The position numbers and the translations under genes are program-made. Below the pieces are notes generated by a model. It saw only the letters and a list, made by a program, of their open reading frames with translations, was not told the origin of the DNA and searched no databases. Shown piece after piece: positions 16,292 through 25,063 of a stretch of 52,691 nucleotides of DNA (position 1 is its first letter; each line of letters starts with the position of its first letter). Source of the stretch: Neobacillus cucumis (GTDB lineage: Bacteria > Bacillota > Bacilli > Bacillales > Cytobacillaceae); contig NZ_PGVE01000080.1 in assembly GCF_002860255.1 (NCBI RefSeq), positions 1-52,691 on the forward strand, written 5' to 3'.

Positions 16292-16972
16292 ATGGAAAAC
16301 AAAATATCAATCGCAATTGACGGACCAGCCGCAGCCGGGAAGAGTACAGTAGCAAAAATTGTGGCAGAAAAACTATCTTATATTTATATTGATACTGGAG
16401 CCATGTATAGAGCATTGACATATAAAGCCATTATTAATCAGCTGGATTTGGAAGATGAAATCACTTTATTGAACACTCTTTTATCCACTGTAATTGAATT
16501 AAAACCGTCAGATAGAGGACAATTAGTCTTTTTAGACAACCTTGATGTCACTGATTTAATCCGTTCAGCTAAAGTAACTAATTCTGTATCATATGTGGCT
16601 AGGCTTCCAAAAGTCCGTGAAGAAATGGTAAAAAGACAACAGGCATTTGCTACAGAAGGCGGTGTTGTAATGGATGGCCGGGACATTGGAACGCATGTTT
16701 TGCCAAACGCTGAAGTAAAAGTATTTTTGCTGGCAAGTGTAGAAGAGAGAGCTGAGAGGCGGCATGCTGAAAATCTTGAAAAAGGCTTTCCTTCTGATTT
16801 AGAACAATTAAAAGCAGAAATTGCACAGAGAGATAAAATTGACTCAGAAAGAGAAGTAGCTCCATTAAAGAAGGCAAGTGATGCAATCGAAATCGACACA
16901 ACCTCTTTGACTATTCCTGATGTTGTCGGTAAAATCATGGCGCTCGTGCAGGAAAGGATTGGTAGAGTGTGA
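16292..16972 (+). CDS. cmk: Cytidylate kinase
   Basis: A 226-residue kinase with the P-loop IDGPAAAGKSTVA at residues 8-20 and the typical YIDTGAMYRALT and MDGRDIGTHV segments. It phosphorylates CMP and dCMP with ATP, in pyrimidine salvage and phospholipid precursor supply. AGGAGG lies just before the ATG. It overlaps plsC by four bases (GTGA), so the two are translated together. Confidence 0.96.
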   Translation: MENKISIAIDGPAAAGKSTVAKIVAEKLSYIYIDTGAMYRALTYKAIINQLDLEDEITLLNTLLSTVIELKPSDRGQLVFLDNLDVTDLIRSAKVTNSVSYVARLPKVREEMVKRQQAFATEGGVVMDGRDIGTHVLPNAEVKVFLLASVEERAERRHAENLEKGFPSDLEQLKAEIAQRDKIDSEREVAPLKKASDAIEIDTTSLTIPDVVGKIMALVQERIGRV

Positions 16973-17550
16973 CGTTTTATGGCTTTGCAAGATCGGTGGT
17001 TTATACCATCTTCAAACCGTGGTACCGGATACAAGCTATAGGGGTGGAAAATATCCCGAAAGAGGGAGGCGTCCTTCTTTGCGCCAACCATATCTCTGTA
17101 CTCGATCCCATTGTTGTCGGAATTATGTGTCCTCGTCCTGTGCATTATATGGCTAAGGATGAGCTATTTCAGGTCCCTGTACTAGGAGGGATTGTTAGAA
17201 AATGTAATGCGTTCCCAGTGAAAAGGGGATTTAATGACCGAGAGGCTCTAAGGACAGGATTGAAGCTTTTAAAAGACGGACATGTTTTTGGCCTCTTTCC
17301 GGAAGGGACCAGAAGTAAAACGGGGGAACTAGGAAAAGGGCTTTCAGGGGCTGGTTTTTTTGCATTAAGAACGGAAGCTCAAGTTGTTCCATGTGCGGTC
17401 ATTGGTCCGTATAAAAGTCTAAACAAATTGAAAATGGTATATGGAAAACCAATCGATATGACTGAAATGCGGCAAACAAAAGCTTCAGCAGAGCAGGTTA
17501 CTGAATTAATTATGTCAGAAATTGATAAACTTATAAAAGAGCATAAATAG
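16969..17550 (+). CDS. plsC: 1-acyl-sn-glycerol-3-phosphate acyltransferase PlsC
   Basis: A 193-residue membrane-associated acyltransferase with the catalytic NHISVLD (His41, Asp46), the FPEGTRSK motif near residue 108 and a VVPCAVIG segment. It adds the second acyl chain to make phosphatidic acid. Start is GTG 16969, overlapping the cmk stop. The cmk-plsC pairing links CMP handling and phospholipid synthesis. This gene is placed elsewhere in B. subtilis (yhdO), but I recall the cmk-plsC-S1 order from other bacilli. Confidence 0.92.
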   Translation: MTFYGFARSVVYTIFKPWYRIQAIGVENIPKEGGVLLCANHISVLDPIVVGIMCPRPVHYMAKDELFQVPVLGGIVRKCNAFPVKRGFNDREALRTGLKLLKDGHVFGLFPEGTRSKTGELGKGLSGAGFFALRTEAQVVPCAVIGPYKSLNKLKMVYGKPIDMTEMRQTKASAEQVTELIMSEIDKLIKEHK

Positions 17551-17711
17551 CTTCTGCTTGACAAAAAAGACTATTTGTAAGAAGTTAATAAAAAGAGATT
17601 TTTTTTGAAAATTCTATTGGTTTTGTTTAATTTATATGTGGTGGATGCAGTGTGCTTCTCACCAAATCATATATAGATTTTTTAGAGTAAATGGAATAAG
17701 GAGGAATACAT

Positions 17712-18851
17712 ATGTCGGAAGAATTAAATCAAGTAGAAGTGAAAAACTTTGAAATTGGGGATAAAGTAACTGGACAAGTTACTAAGGTTGAAGAAAAACA
17801 GGTGCTTGTGAATATCCCAGGCAGTAAGCTGGATGGTATTATACCAATTAGTGAACTTTCAAGTCTCCATATCGAAAAGGCCTCTGACGCTGTAGCAGAA
17901 GGCGACGAATTGGAATTAGAAGTAACTAAAGTAGAAGAAGATGCACTTGTATTATCAAAACGGAAAGTTGATGCTGAAAAGGCTTGGGAAAGCTTAGAAC
18001 AAAAATTCCAAGCTGGAGAAGTTTTTGAAACAGAAGTAAAAGATGTAGTTAAAGGCGGACTAGTTGTGGACCTTGGTGTTCGCGGATTTGTTCCTGCTTC
18101 TCTTGTTGAAGCTCATTTTGTTGAAGATTTCAGTGACTACAAAGGACGTACACTTTCATTTAAAATTGTTGAACTTGATAAAGAAAAAAATCGTTTAATT
18201 CTCTCTCATCGTGCAGTGGTAGAAGAAGAAAAAGGTAAATTGAAACAAAACCGTCTTGGTGCTTTAGAAGTGGGGCAGGTTATTGATGGAACTGTACAAA
18301 GAATTACTGATTTTGGTGCATTTGTAGATATCGGTGGAATTGATGGTTTAGTTCATATTTCTCAGTTATCCCATGAACATGTTAATAAGCCTTCTGACGT
18401 TGTCCAAGAAGGACAGCAAGTGAAAGTGAAAGTATTAAGTGTTGATCGCGATAATGAGAGAATTTCATTATCCATAAAAGAAACTCTTGCAGGACCTTGG
18501 AGCGATATCTCTGAAAAAGCTCCTAAAGGAAGTGTTTTAAATGGAACAGTGAAAAGATTAGTTTCTTATGGAGCTTTCGTGGAAGTTTTCCCTGGTGTAG
18601 AAGGACTTGTTCATATTTCGCAGATTGCTCATAAACATATTGGAACTCCACATGAAGTTTTAAAAGAGGGTCAAGAAGTACAAGTGAAGGTTCTTGATGT
18701 AAACCAGCAAGATCAGCGTTTATCATTAAGCATAAAGGAATTGCTTGAAAAAGAGGCTGAGGAAAACTTTGATTACGAGCTTCCTGAAGAATCTAAAGGG
18801 TTCCAGCTTGGAGAAATGATCGGAGATAAACTAAAGAATCTAGGAAAATAA
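17712..18851 (+). CDS. ypfD: Ribosomal protein S1 homologue YpfD
   Basis: A 379-residue protein with four S1 RNA-binding domains, about residues 14-82, 100-168, 186-254 and 271-340; the last two end in RISLSIKE-type motifs. Bacilli have this four-domain protein in place of the six-domain S1 of proteobacteria, and it is not thought to be a true ribosome subunit there. It follows plsC after 161 bp and carries its own AAGGAGG site. Confidence 0.95.
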   Translation: MSEELNQVEVKNFEIGDKVTGQVTKVEEKQVLVNIPGSKLDGIIPISELSSLHIEKASDAVAEGDELELEVTKVEEDALVLSKRKVDAEKAWESLEQKFQAGEVFETEVKDVVKGGLVVDLGVRGFVPASLVEAHFVEDFSDYKGRTLSFKIVELDKEKNRLILSHRAVVEEEKGKLKQNRLGALEVGQVIDGTVQRITDFGAFVDIGGIDGLVHISQLSHEHVNKPSDVVQEGQQVKVKVLSVDRDNERISLSIKETLAGPWSDISEKAPKGSVLNGTVKRLVSYGAFVEVFPGVEGLVHISQIAHKHIGTPHEVLKEGQEVQVKVLDVNQQDQRLSLSIKELLEKEAEENFDYELPEESKGFQLGEMIGDKLKNLGK

Positions 18852-18862
18852 TGGTGATGTAA

Positions 18863-19918
18863 GTGTCAAGATCTGAACGAAAATGGGATCATATTCGCTT
18901 TGCCTTGGAAAATAGGCAAAATCGTTCTACAGTTTTCGACGATATCAAATTTATTCACCAAAGCTTACCGAATATCCATGTATCCGATGTTCGATTAAAT
19001 GACTCAATTGGCGAACTTTATTTAAGTTCGCCAATTTTTATCAATGCAATGACAGGCGGCGGCGGAGAAAAAACATATCGAATTAACGAGCAACTGGCGA
19101 TTGCCGCTAAGCATACTGGGGTAGCGATGGCTGTAGGTTCACAAATGTCAGCTATTAAAGATAAACAAGAGAGATACACTTATGATATTGTACGTAAAGA
19201 GAATCCGAAGGGAATCGTTATTGCTAATTTAGGAAGTGAGGCGACCATTGAAAATGCTAAATTGGCAATCGATATGATTGGTGCCAATGCCTTACAAATT
19301 CACTTAAATGTGATTCAAGAACTGACGATGCCAGAGGGAGATCGTGATTTTACCGGCTCTTTAAAAAGAATAGAAGAAATCTCAAATGCAGTGGATATAC
19401 CCATAATAGTGAAGGAAGTTGGGTTTGGTATGTCCAAGGATACGGTTTCATCTTTGATTTCTGCAGGGGTTTCGATTGTCGATATCGGAGGCTTTGGAGG
19501 AACCAATTTTGCTGAAATCGAAAATAAGCGCAGGGAACATTCTCTTCCGTTCTTTAATGATTGGGGAATCCCTACACCAATATCAATCATAGAAGCTGTA
19601 AGTACAGGTAATGGAGTTCCAATTATTGGATCTGGTGGTTTTTCCTCAAGTCTTGATATTGCAAAAGGTTTGGCAATTGGTGCCAGCGCTATCGGTTTGG
19701 CTGGTTTCTTTTTAAAAATTCTTGTTGATGAAGGTCTAGAGGCACTAGTAAAGGCTATTGAAAATCTTCATATGGAATTACGGATGATCATGACCGCGTT
19801 AGGAGCAAGAACTATTTCAGACTTAAAAAAAGTGCCTCTAATTATTTCCGGTGATACGTATCATTGGTTAAATCAAAGAGGAATCGACACTAAACAATAT
19901 AGCCAGCGTAAAATTTAA
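18863..19918 (+). CDS. fni: Isopentenyl-diphosphate delta-isomerase, type 2
   Basis: A 351-residue FMN- and NADPH-dependent enzyme that interconverts isopentenyl and dimethylallyl diphosphate. Family motifs: INAMTGGGGEKTYRIN (residues 53-68), IHLNVIQELTMPEGDR, VKEVGFGMSK, and the phosphate-binding GGFGGTNFAEIE and GSGGFSSSLD segments. Its products feed the heptaprenyl synthase hepS/hepT at 28-31 kb. Starts at GTG 18863 with GGTGATG upstream. A strong terminator follows. Confidence 0.95.
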   Translation: MSRSERKWDHIRFALENRQNRSTVFDDIKFIHQSLPNIHVSDVRLNDSIGELYLSSPIFINAMTGGGGEKTYRINEQLAIAAKHTGVAMAVGSQMSAIKDKQERYTYDIVRKENPKGIVIANLGSEATIENAKLAIDMIGANALQIHLNVIQELTMPEGDRDFTGSLKRIEEISNAVDIPIIVKEVGFGMSKDTVSSLISAGVSIVDIGGFGGTNFAEIENKRREHSLPFFNDWGIPTPISIIEAVSTGNGVPIIGSGGFSSSLDIAKGLAIGASAIGLAGFFLKILVDEGLEALVKAIENLHMELRMIMTALGARTISDLKKVPLIISGDTYHWLNQRGIDTKQYSQRKI

Positions 19919-19946
19919 AGCTCTCGCATCAGCGAGAGCTTTTTAA
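19917..19946 (+). terminator. Terminator after fni
   Basis: AAAGCTCTCGC pairs with GCGAGAGCTTT, with a T5 run. Confidence 0.85.
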
Positions 19947-19964
19947 GTAGCTAAGAAAGAAAAA

Positions 19965-20090
19965 TCGACTTTGAGACTTGTCCAGCGCCTAGCCCCTCGA
20001 GGTCACAAGCCAATCCGTCCAAAAGGTTAAAGAGCAACCTTTCCGCCGGCTTGTCTTGTGCTTGTCGGGGCTAACCAAGGCGCTTGCGCT
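19965..20090. repeat. Structured intergenic repeat, copy 1
   Basis: A unit of about 125 bp whose core (19984-20084, 101 bp) runs from AGCGCCT to AGGCGCT, arms that pair. Inside are AGCCCC/GGGGCT, CACAAG/CTTGTG and a central AAAGGTT/AACCTTT hairpin, giving one long imperfect stem. It matches the copy near 52.6 kb at 93 of 101 positions, equal length. Its left flank (19965-19986) matches the partial copy at 40816 in 21 of 22 bases. It lies between the 3' ends of fni and ypzI. It carries no gene. It resembles intergenic repeats I remember from many Bacillaceae genomes. Confidence 0.85.
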
Positions 20091-20097
20091 CTTAGTT

Positions 20098-20244
20098 TTA
20101 ACGATCATATTTTCCATCGTTTAAATCCCTAGCTTCTTCGGGACTAGATAATTTTGTAGCACCCTTATAATGTAATGCCTGATCACGATCTGACTCCACT
20201 CTTCTACTAGCTTTTAGCTTTTTCTCTTGGCGGTCTTTTCCCAT
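20098..20244 (-). CDS. ypzI: YpzI family small protein
   Basis: A 48-residue, highly charged small protein starting MGKDRQEKKLKASRR and containing ALHYKGATKLSSPEEARDL. This matches the YpzI family as I remember it, and it stands between fni and yphA as in B. subtilis. AAGAGGAGGTG lies upstream of the ATG at 20244. Function unknown. No membrane segment. Its stop codon lies 13 bp beyond repeat copy 1, so the repeat would be in its 3' untranslated region. Confidence 0.82.
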   Translation of the reverse strand: MGKDRQEKKLKASRRVESDRDQALHYKGATKLSSPEEARDLNDGKYDR

Positions 20245-20350
20245 TTTCCACACCTCCTCTTAATAAGATGATTCACGATTGAAATATTATTCAAGGAAGT
20301 ATGAAAGTACATAAAGATTACCAATAATGATAATAATAGGAGGTGTATGT

Positions 20351-20959
20351 ATGGAAGGTTCGATGTTTTATTTGATTTTTTGGTCCTTTTGGGTGTTTTT
20401 AACATTCATCGTAGATAAAAAAAATCCCTATCGATTAAAATTATCTGTAATTATTCTAATTGTCATTCTTTTATCTAGTTTTCAGTTTGTCATTTTTGGG
20501 TATGAAATTCATGCTAGTGGTTTATTTTTATTAATGATTTGTTATTTATTTATTAGCCAAGAAACAAGGGGGAAAATAGTCTATTTCTTTATTTGTTCAT
20601 TAATTGTTTCGATTGGTTATGTGGCGTTTCATTTGTTTGAGATTTTTGACCCAATCTGGATTATATTCAAAAAGGAATGGATGATGGGTTTTTGCTTTGG
20701 ATATCTAGCGATTCTTCTTCAGAAAACTTTAAAAGGCAGAATACTGATTACCATTTGCGGAACGATGCAAGGGGAGTTCTTATATGCTTATACCTTAAGT
20801 AAATTTCCTTTTCCATATGCAATAGGCACTTTTGAATATCTTGACGTTTGTGCATTAATTACAGCTATACTCGCATGCTGGAGTGTAATTGAAAATGCAG
20901 GGACATATATGCAGACTCACTTTCATTTTTTTGAAAAAGGAAAACAAAAATCATCGTAA
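20351..20959 (+). CDS. yphA: YphA-like integral membrane protein
   Basis: A 202-residue protein with about six membrane helices and little else, matching B. subtilis YphA in size and location upstream of der. Function unknown. I chose ATG 20351 because AGGAGGTG lies five bases before it. It is transcribed away from ypzI. In B. subtilis I recall yphB (seaA) between yphA and der; here the space holds only two hairpins. Confidence 0.75.
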   Translation: MEGSMFYLIFWSFWVFLTFIVDKKNPYRLKLSVIILIVILLSSFQFVIFGYEIHASGLFLLMICYLFISQETRGKIVYFFICSLIVSIGYVAFHLFEIFDPIWIIFKKEWMMGFCFGYLAILLQKTLKGRILITICGTMQGEFLYAYTLSKFPFPYAIGTFEYLDVCALITAILACWSVIENAGTYMQTHFHFFEKGKQKSS

Positions 20960-20974
20960 ATGCCATGCTTGGAT

Positions 20975-21056
20975 AAACCTTTCCATTGCGGGAAAGGTTT
21001 AACATTGTTAAAATAATTGAAGTTAGGCCCTTCTTGTTGACAGAAGGGTTTCTTTA
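20975..21056 (+). terminator. Two hairpins after yphA
   Basis: AAACCTTTCC pairs with GGAAAGGTTT (20975-21000), without a good T run. CCCTTCT pairs with AGAAGGG (21028-21048), followed by TTTCTTT, and is the better terminator. Confidence 0.6.
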
Positions 21057-21152
21057 CTTAAGGCTATTTTCCTTACTTAAATAAGAACTTTCAATTTGAA
21101 TAATGCTAACTAATATTTTTTGTGAAATATATAAGAAAGGATGGCGATTTTA

Positions 21153-22463
21153 ATGGTAAAACCCGTTATTGCCATTGTAGGAAGACCTAACGTTGGAAAA
21201 TCCACGATTTTTAATAGGATTGTCGGTGAGCGAGTTTCCATCGTTGAAGATGTACCAGGAGTAACGAGAGATCGGATTTACAGTTCAGGAGAATGGTTAA
21301 CACATGATTTTAATGTGATTGATACTGGTGGAATAGATATTGGTGATGAGCCGTTCCTAGAACAAATTCGTCAGCAAGCGGAAGTTGCTATCGATGAAGC
21401 CGATGTTATTATCTTCTTAACAAATGGGCGGGAAGGTGTAACAGCTGCGGATGAGGAAGTAGCAAAGATTCTTTATAAATCAAAAAAGCCAATCGTATTA
21501 GGGGTGAATAAGATAGATAACCCTGATATGCGTGAGTTTATTTATGACTTTTATGCATTGGGTTTTGGTGAACCAATCCCAGTTTCAGGATCCCATGGAC
21601 TTGGTCTTGGTGATTTATTAGATGAGGCAGCTAAACACTTTCCAAAATCTAAACCAATAGAATATGATGAAGATGTCATCAAATTTTCTTTAATTGGACG
21701 TCCTAATGTTGGGAAATCATCACTAGTAAATGCCATTTTAGGAGAAGAACGTGTCATTGTCAGCAATATTGCTGGTACCACCCGTGACGCTGTCGATTCA
21801 CCATATACCTATAACGGCCAAAAATATGTCATTATTGATACAGCAGGGATCAGAAAAAAAGGAAAAGTATACGAGAGTACCGAAAAATATAGTGTACTGC
21901 GTGCGCTAAGAGCAATAGAACGTTCTGATGTTGTTTTAGTAGTTATTAATGCTGAAGAAGGCATTATTGAACAAGATAAGAAAATAGCAGGATATGCTCA
22001 TGAAGCAGGACGAGCTGTAGTCATTGTAGTTAATAAATGGGATGCCGTTGAAAAAGATGAGAAGACGATGAGAGAGTTGGAACAAAAAATAAGAGAACAT
22101 TTCTTATTTCTTAGCTATGCTCCGATTGTTTTCTTATCCGCAAAAACAAAAAAACGGATCCATACACTTATGCCAATGATTAATACGGCAAGCGAAAACC
22201 ATTCGATGCGGGTTGAAACAAGCGTGTTAAATGATGTAATTATGGATGCAGTGGCGATGAATCCAACACCTACCGACAAAGGAAAACGGTTAAAGATTTA
22301 CTATGCAACCCAAGTAGCAGTCAAACCTCCAACCTTTGTTGTGTTTGTGAACGAACCTGAATTAATGCATTTTTCCTATGAGCGTTTTCTTGAAAACAGA
22401 ATTCGAGATTCTTTTGGATTTGAGGGAACTCCAATTAAAATTTATGCTCGAGAAAGAAAATAA
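21153..22463 (+). CDS. der: Ribosome biogenesis GTPase Der (EngA)
   Basis: A 436-residue protein with two tandem GTPase domains: first P-loop GRPNVGKST at residues 10-18, second GRPNVGKSS near 183, each with DTGG/DTAG and NKID/NKWD, followed by a C-terminal KH-like domain that contacts the 50S subunit. It is essential for 50S assembly. ATG 21153 fits the family start (M-x-KPVIAIVGRPN) and has AAAGGATG upstream; 21141 is less likely. Length equals the B. subtilis protein. Confidence 0.96.
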   Translation: MVKPVIAIVGRPNVGKSTIFNRIVGERVSIVEDVPGVTRDRIYSSGEWLTHDFNVIDTGGIDIGDEPFLEQIRQQAEVAIDEADVIIFLTNGREGVTAADEEVAKILYKSKKPIVLGVNKIDNPDMREFIYDFYALGFGEPIPVSGSHGLGLGDLLDEAAKHFPKSKPIEYDEDVIKFSLIGRPNVGKSSLVNAILGEERVIVSNIAGTTRDAVDSPYTYNGQKYVIIDTAGIRKKGKVYESTEKYSVLRALRAIERSDVVLVVINAEEGIIEQDKKIAGYAHEAGRAVVIVVNKWDAVEKDEKTMRELEQKIREHFLFLSYAPIVFLSAKTKKRIHTLMPMINTASENHSMRVETSVLNDVIMDAVAMNPTPTDKGKRLKIYYATQVAVKPPTFVVFVNEPELMHFSYERFLENRIRDSFGFEGTPIKIYARERK

Positions 22464-22483
22464 TAAAAAAGCTGGTGATTAGT

Positions 22484-23539
22484 TTGCAGGAGGAAAGCAA
22501 AATAGTAACAGTAATAGGGGCAGGCAGCTGGGGAACTGCCCTTGCCATTGTACTTGCAGATAATGCTAGTAATGTGCGTTTATGGAGTCATAATGAGGAT
22601 CAGGTAAAGGAAATTAATCAATTCCATACGAATAAAAAATATTTACCTGATATCAGACTGCCTGAATTAATTGTCGGTTATGCCTCGCTAAGTGATGCTT
22701 TAATGGGGGTGGAACATGTTATATTAGCCGTTCCAACAAAAGCCATACGCGAAGTCTTAGGGAACATTCGGGCAATACAGAAGGCGCCTATTACCATTAC
22801 ACATGTAAGTAAAGGGATTGAGCCTGATACTTTGTTACGAATCAGCGAAATTATAGCAGAAGAGATGCCAAAAGAACTCTTGAAAAATGTTGTTGTATTA
22901 TCGGGACCAAGTCATGCTGAAGAAGTAAGCCTCAGACACCCAACAACCGTTACAGTTTCATCTGAAAGTATGGAAGCAGCTGAACAGATCCAGGATTTAT
23001 TTATCAATCAAAATTTCCGTGTTTATACAAATTCAGATGTCATTGGTGTGGAGATTGGCGGGGCATTAAAAAATATTATCGCTCTAGCGGCAGGTATCAC
23101 CGATGGCCTTGGATATGGTGATAATGCAAAGGCCGCTCTAATGACCCGTGGACTGGCAGAAATAGCGCGCCTCGGAACAAAAATGGGGGCTAATCCATTA
23201 ACTTTCTCGGGGTTAACAGGGATAGGTGATCTAATTGTAACATGTACGAGTGTGCATTCAAGAAACTGGAAAGCAGGTAACCTCCTAGGGAAGGGAAAAA
23301 CACTTGATGAAGTTCTTGATAATATGGGAATGGTAGTAGAAGGAGTTAGGACAACTAAAGCTGCATATCAGCTCGCTCAAAAGTATGATGTTCAGATGCC
23401 GATTACATTTGCCCTTTATAATGTTTTATTTAATGGTAAAAATCCAAAGGATGCCGTGGATGTATTAATGGCACGCGGCAGAACACATGAGATGGAAGAT
23501 TTAGTAAATGTCCTTGAAGAAAAATCCTTTGAAGAATAA
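22484..23539 (+). CDS. gpsA: Glycerol-3-phosphate dehydrogenase [NAD(P)+]
   Basis: A 351-residue enzyme that reduces dihydroxyacetone phosphate to sn-glycerol-3-phosphate for phospholipids. NAD(P)-binding GAGSWGTALA lies near the start; SGPSHAEEV, the catalytic-lysine segment GGALKNIIALAAG and TGIGDLIVTC are all present. TTG 22484 with GGTGATT upstream is the more likely start; GTG 22475 lies inside that site. The gap to der is about 20 bp. A short palindrome surrounds the stop and a strong terminator is at 23664. Confidence 0.94.
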   Translation: MQEESKIVTVIGAGSWGTALAIVLADNASNVRLWSHNEDQVKEINQFHTNKKYLPDIRLPELIVGYASLSDALMGVEHVILAVPTKAIREVLGNIRAIQKAPITITHVSKGIEPDTLLRISEIIAEEMPKELLKNVVVLSGPSHAEEVSLRHPTTVTVSSESMEAAEQIQDLFINQNFRVYTNSDVIGVEIGGALKNIIALAAGITDGLGYGDNAKAALMTRGLAEIARLGTKMGANPLTFSGLTGIGDLIVTCTSVHSRNWKAGNLLGKGKTLDEVLDNMGMVVEGVRTTKAAYQLAQKYDVQMPITFALYNVLFNGKNPKDAVDVLMARGRTHEMEDLVNVLEEKSFEE

Positions 23540-23663
23540 AAATGTGCATTTTTATTAAGAAAATAGGCTTTCTCATGATGCGTTTTTTGTTTAGTTTGCA
23601 TACAATGCAACGAAGCAACCTGGTAGTAGACGCTGGAGTATGGGTTATTTAGTCCAGATTTGG

Positions 23664-23704
23664 CTGAAGTAAAGAACTCGCCCCTCTTTACTTCAGTTTT
23701 TTTA
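23664..23704 (+). terminator. Terminator downstream of gpsA
   Basis: CTGAAGTAAAGA pairs perfectly with TCTTTACTTCAG, followed by a T7 run. Confidence 0.85.
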
Positions 23705-23774
23705 TTTTGGTAAAAAAATTTTTTTATAATATCAGCTATGTTATAATTAAATTTCGAAAAAGGGGGAATAACAA

Positions 23775-23960
23775 TTGTCGCCAGCTATGATTAAAATGTG
23801 GATATCCATTGCAGGGATGGCTCTTATGTTTCTTGCCATTATAACGATTTATTTAAGCCGTTATAAGTTAAATGGGGTATTTCGAATTATAACAGCTATT
23901 GTTGCTTACTTATTTATGATTGTTGCAGGATTGACCTTACTAATTGTCTTCTTCACTTAA
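23775..23960 (+). CDS. yphE: YphE-like small membrane protein (DUF2768)
   Basis: A 61-residue protein with two membrane helices (about residues 5-27 and 37-60), matching the DUF2768 family and B. subtilis YphE in position. Function unknown. Start TTG 23775 with AAAGGGGG about eight bases upstream. Confidence 0.78.
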   Translation: MSPAMIKMWISIAGMALMFLAIITIYLSRYKLNGVFRIITAIVAYLFMIVAGLTLLIVFFT

Positions 23961-23993
23961 TATTCAACCATACATAAATCTAAAGGTGATCTT

Positions 23994-24704
23994 ATGAAAA
24001 GAATAATGCTGTTTGGCACTCTAATTATTACAGCTGTACTTTTATCGGGCTGTTTATATCCGAAAGAGGAATTAACACAAAACCAAGTACCATATAATGA
24101 TCAAATTAAAGCTGTACAATCGGCAGTAGATGACTTTCAAAAGGATAATGGCGGTATTTTGCCGATTAAAACAAAGGAAGCGGATACCCCCATTTATCAA
24201 AAATACCCAATTGATTTTAAAAAAATTGCACCAAAGTATATGTCCGAGCCACCAGGAAATGCCTATGAGAGTGGTGGTATATTTCAATATGTACTTGTAG
24301 ATGTGGAGACAAATCCTACTGTAAAATTATTGGACTTAAGGATGGCAGAGACTATTCGCGATATCAAATTGCGGATAAAAACAAATGGTTATCCTCCGTA
24401 TAAAGAACAACTTGCTAAAAATGTCTTTTCTCTCGACTATTCAAAACTCGGGCTAAAGAAGGCACCATATATTGTTAGTCCATTTACTAATCAAAACCTC
24501 TCATTAGTTATTACCGGTGAAGCTGAAGTATATGTTGATTATCGTCCGGATCTCTATCAGGTCCTAAAAAAGTCAGGTAAGGAGCTAAAACCGGGGGAAG
24601 ATATACGTTCTATCTTAGTGAATGACTCAATGTTTGTTCCTGCTTATTCCCTGCCCTATACAATTGAAACTAAGACGAAAGAACCGATATTTTTAGAAGA
24701 ATAA
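23994..24704 (+). CDS. yphF: YphF-like lipoprotein
   Basis: A 236-residue exported protein with a lipoprotein signal: basic start, hydrophobic stretch, and lipobox LLSGC with Cys20. It should be attached to the outer face of the cytoplasmic membrane. The rest is polar without repeats or known catalytic motifs that I can see. It matches B. subtilis YphF in position upstream of spoIVA. Function unknown. AAAGGTGAT precedes the ATG. Confidence 0.8.
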   Translation: MKRIMLFGTLIITAVLLSGCLYPKEELTQNQVPYNDQIKAVQSAVDDFQKDNGGILPIKTKEADTPIYQKYPIDFKKIAPKYMSEPPGNAYESGGIFQYVLVDVETNPTVKLLDLRMAETIRDIKLRIKTNGYPPYKEQLAKNVFSLDYSKLGLKKAPYIVSPFTNQNLSLVITGEAEVYVDYRPDLYQVLKKSGKELKPGEDIRSILVNDSMFVPAYSLPYTIETKTKEPIFLEE

Positions 24705-24763
24705 GATAACTTAGGTGCATCTAATATACTGAGTAGCGGGAGTCTCAAACTTTATTTTTGTCA

Positions 24764-24808
24764 TAACCCTTTTCCTATGAAATATATTGTAGGAGAAGGG
24801 TTTTTTTA
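24764..24808 (+). terminator. Terminator after yphF
   Basis: AACCCTTTTCCTA pairs with TAGGAGAAGGGTT with one mismatch, followed by a T7 run. Confidence 0.8.
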
Positions 24809-24964
24809 TGCTAAATAATATAATGGCGATATGGATTCAGGTAATACACTCCGTATCCGTTAACCATAGTTAGAAACCCTCCATACAACCTAATTTTCAG
24901 AGAAAACAGATATCAGTACATTATGTGAAATTTTAACAAGGGGGTAAAAAAATTTAGAAAAGTG

Positions 24965-24994
24965 TCATAACAGGATAGGACAACATCATAAATA
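24965..24994 (+). promoter_or_regulatory. Candidate sigma-E promoter of spoIVA
   Basis: TCATAAC (24965-24971) and CATAAATA (24987-24994) are 15 bp apart and resemble sigma-E elements. spoIVA is a sigma-E gene in B. subtilis. The block 24977-24998 recurs upstream of ypbF with one difference. Confidence 0.55.
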
Positions 24995-25063
24995 TATACT
25001 GTCCAAAAATACCTAATATGGATGATATTATCCCACTTTACTCTATGATCGGGAGGGGATCAC

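Larger units (their letters stand above)
24705..25063. other. Intergenic region upstream of spoIVA
   Basis: No coding sequence seen. It holds the yphF terminator (24764-24807), an A/T-rich stretch, and the sigma-E-like spoIVA promoter (24965-24994). Confidence 0.6.

Noticed and set aside
16081..16320. Open frame of 79 codons between ypfB and cmk
   Set aside because: It runs through a perfect 14-bp terminator stem, has no ribosome binding site, overlaps the start of cmk and has an unlikely composition.
16438..17145. Long minus-strand open frame (235 codons) opposite cmk and plsC
   Set aside because: It mirrors two clear genes, has no ribosome site and no family features; rich in Ser/Thr/Cys as frame shadows are.
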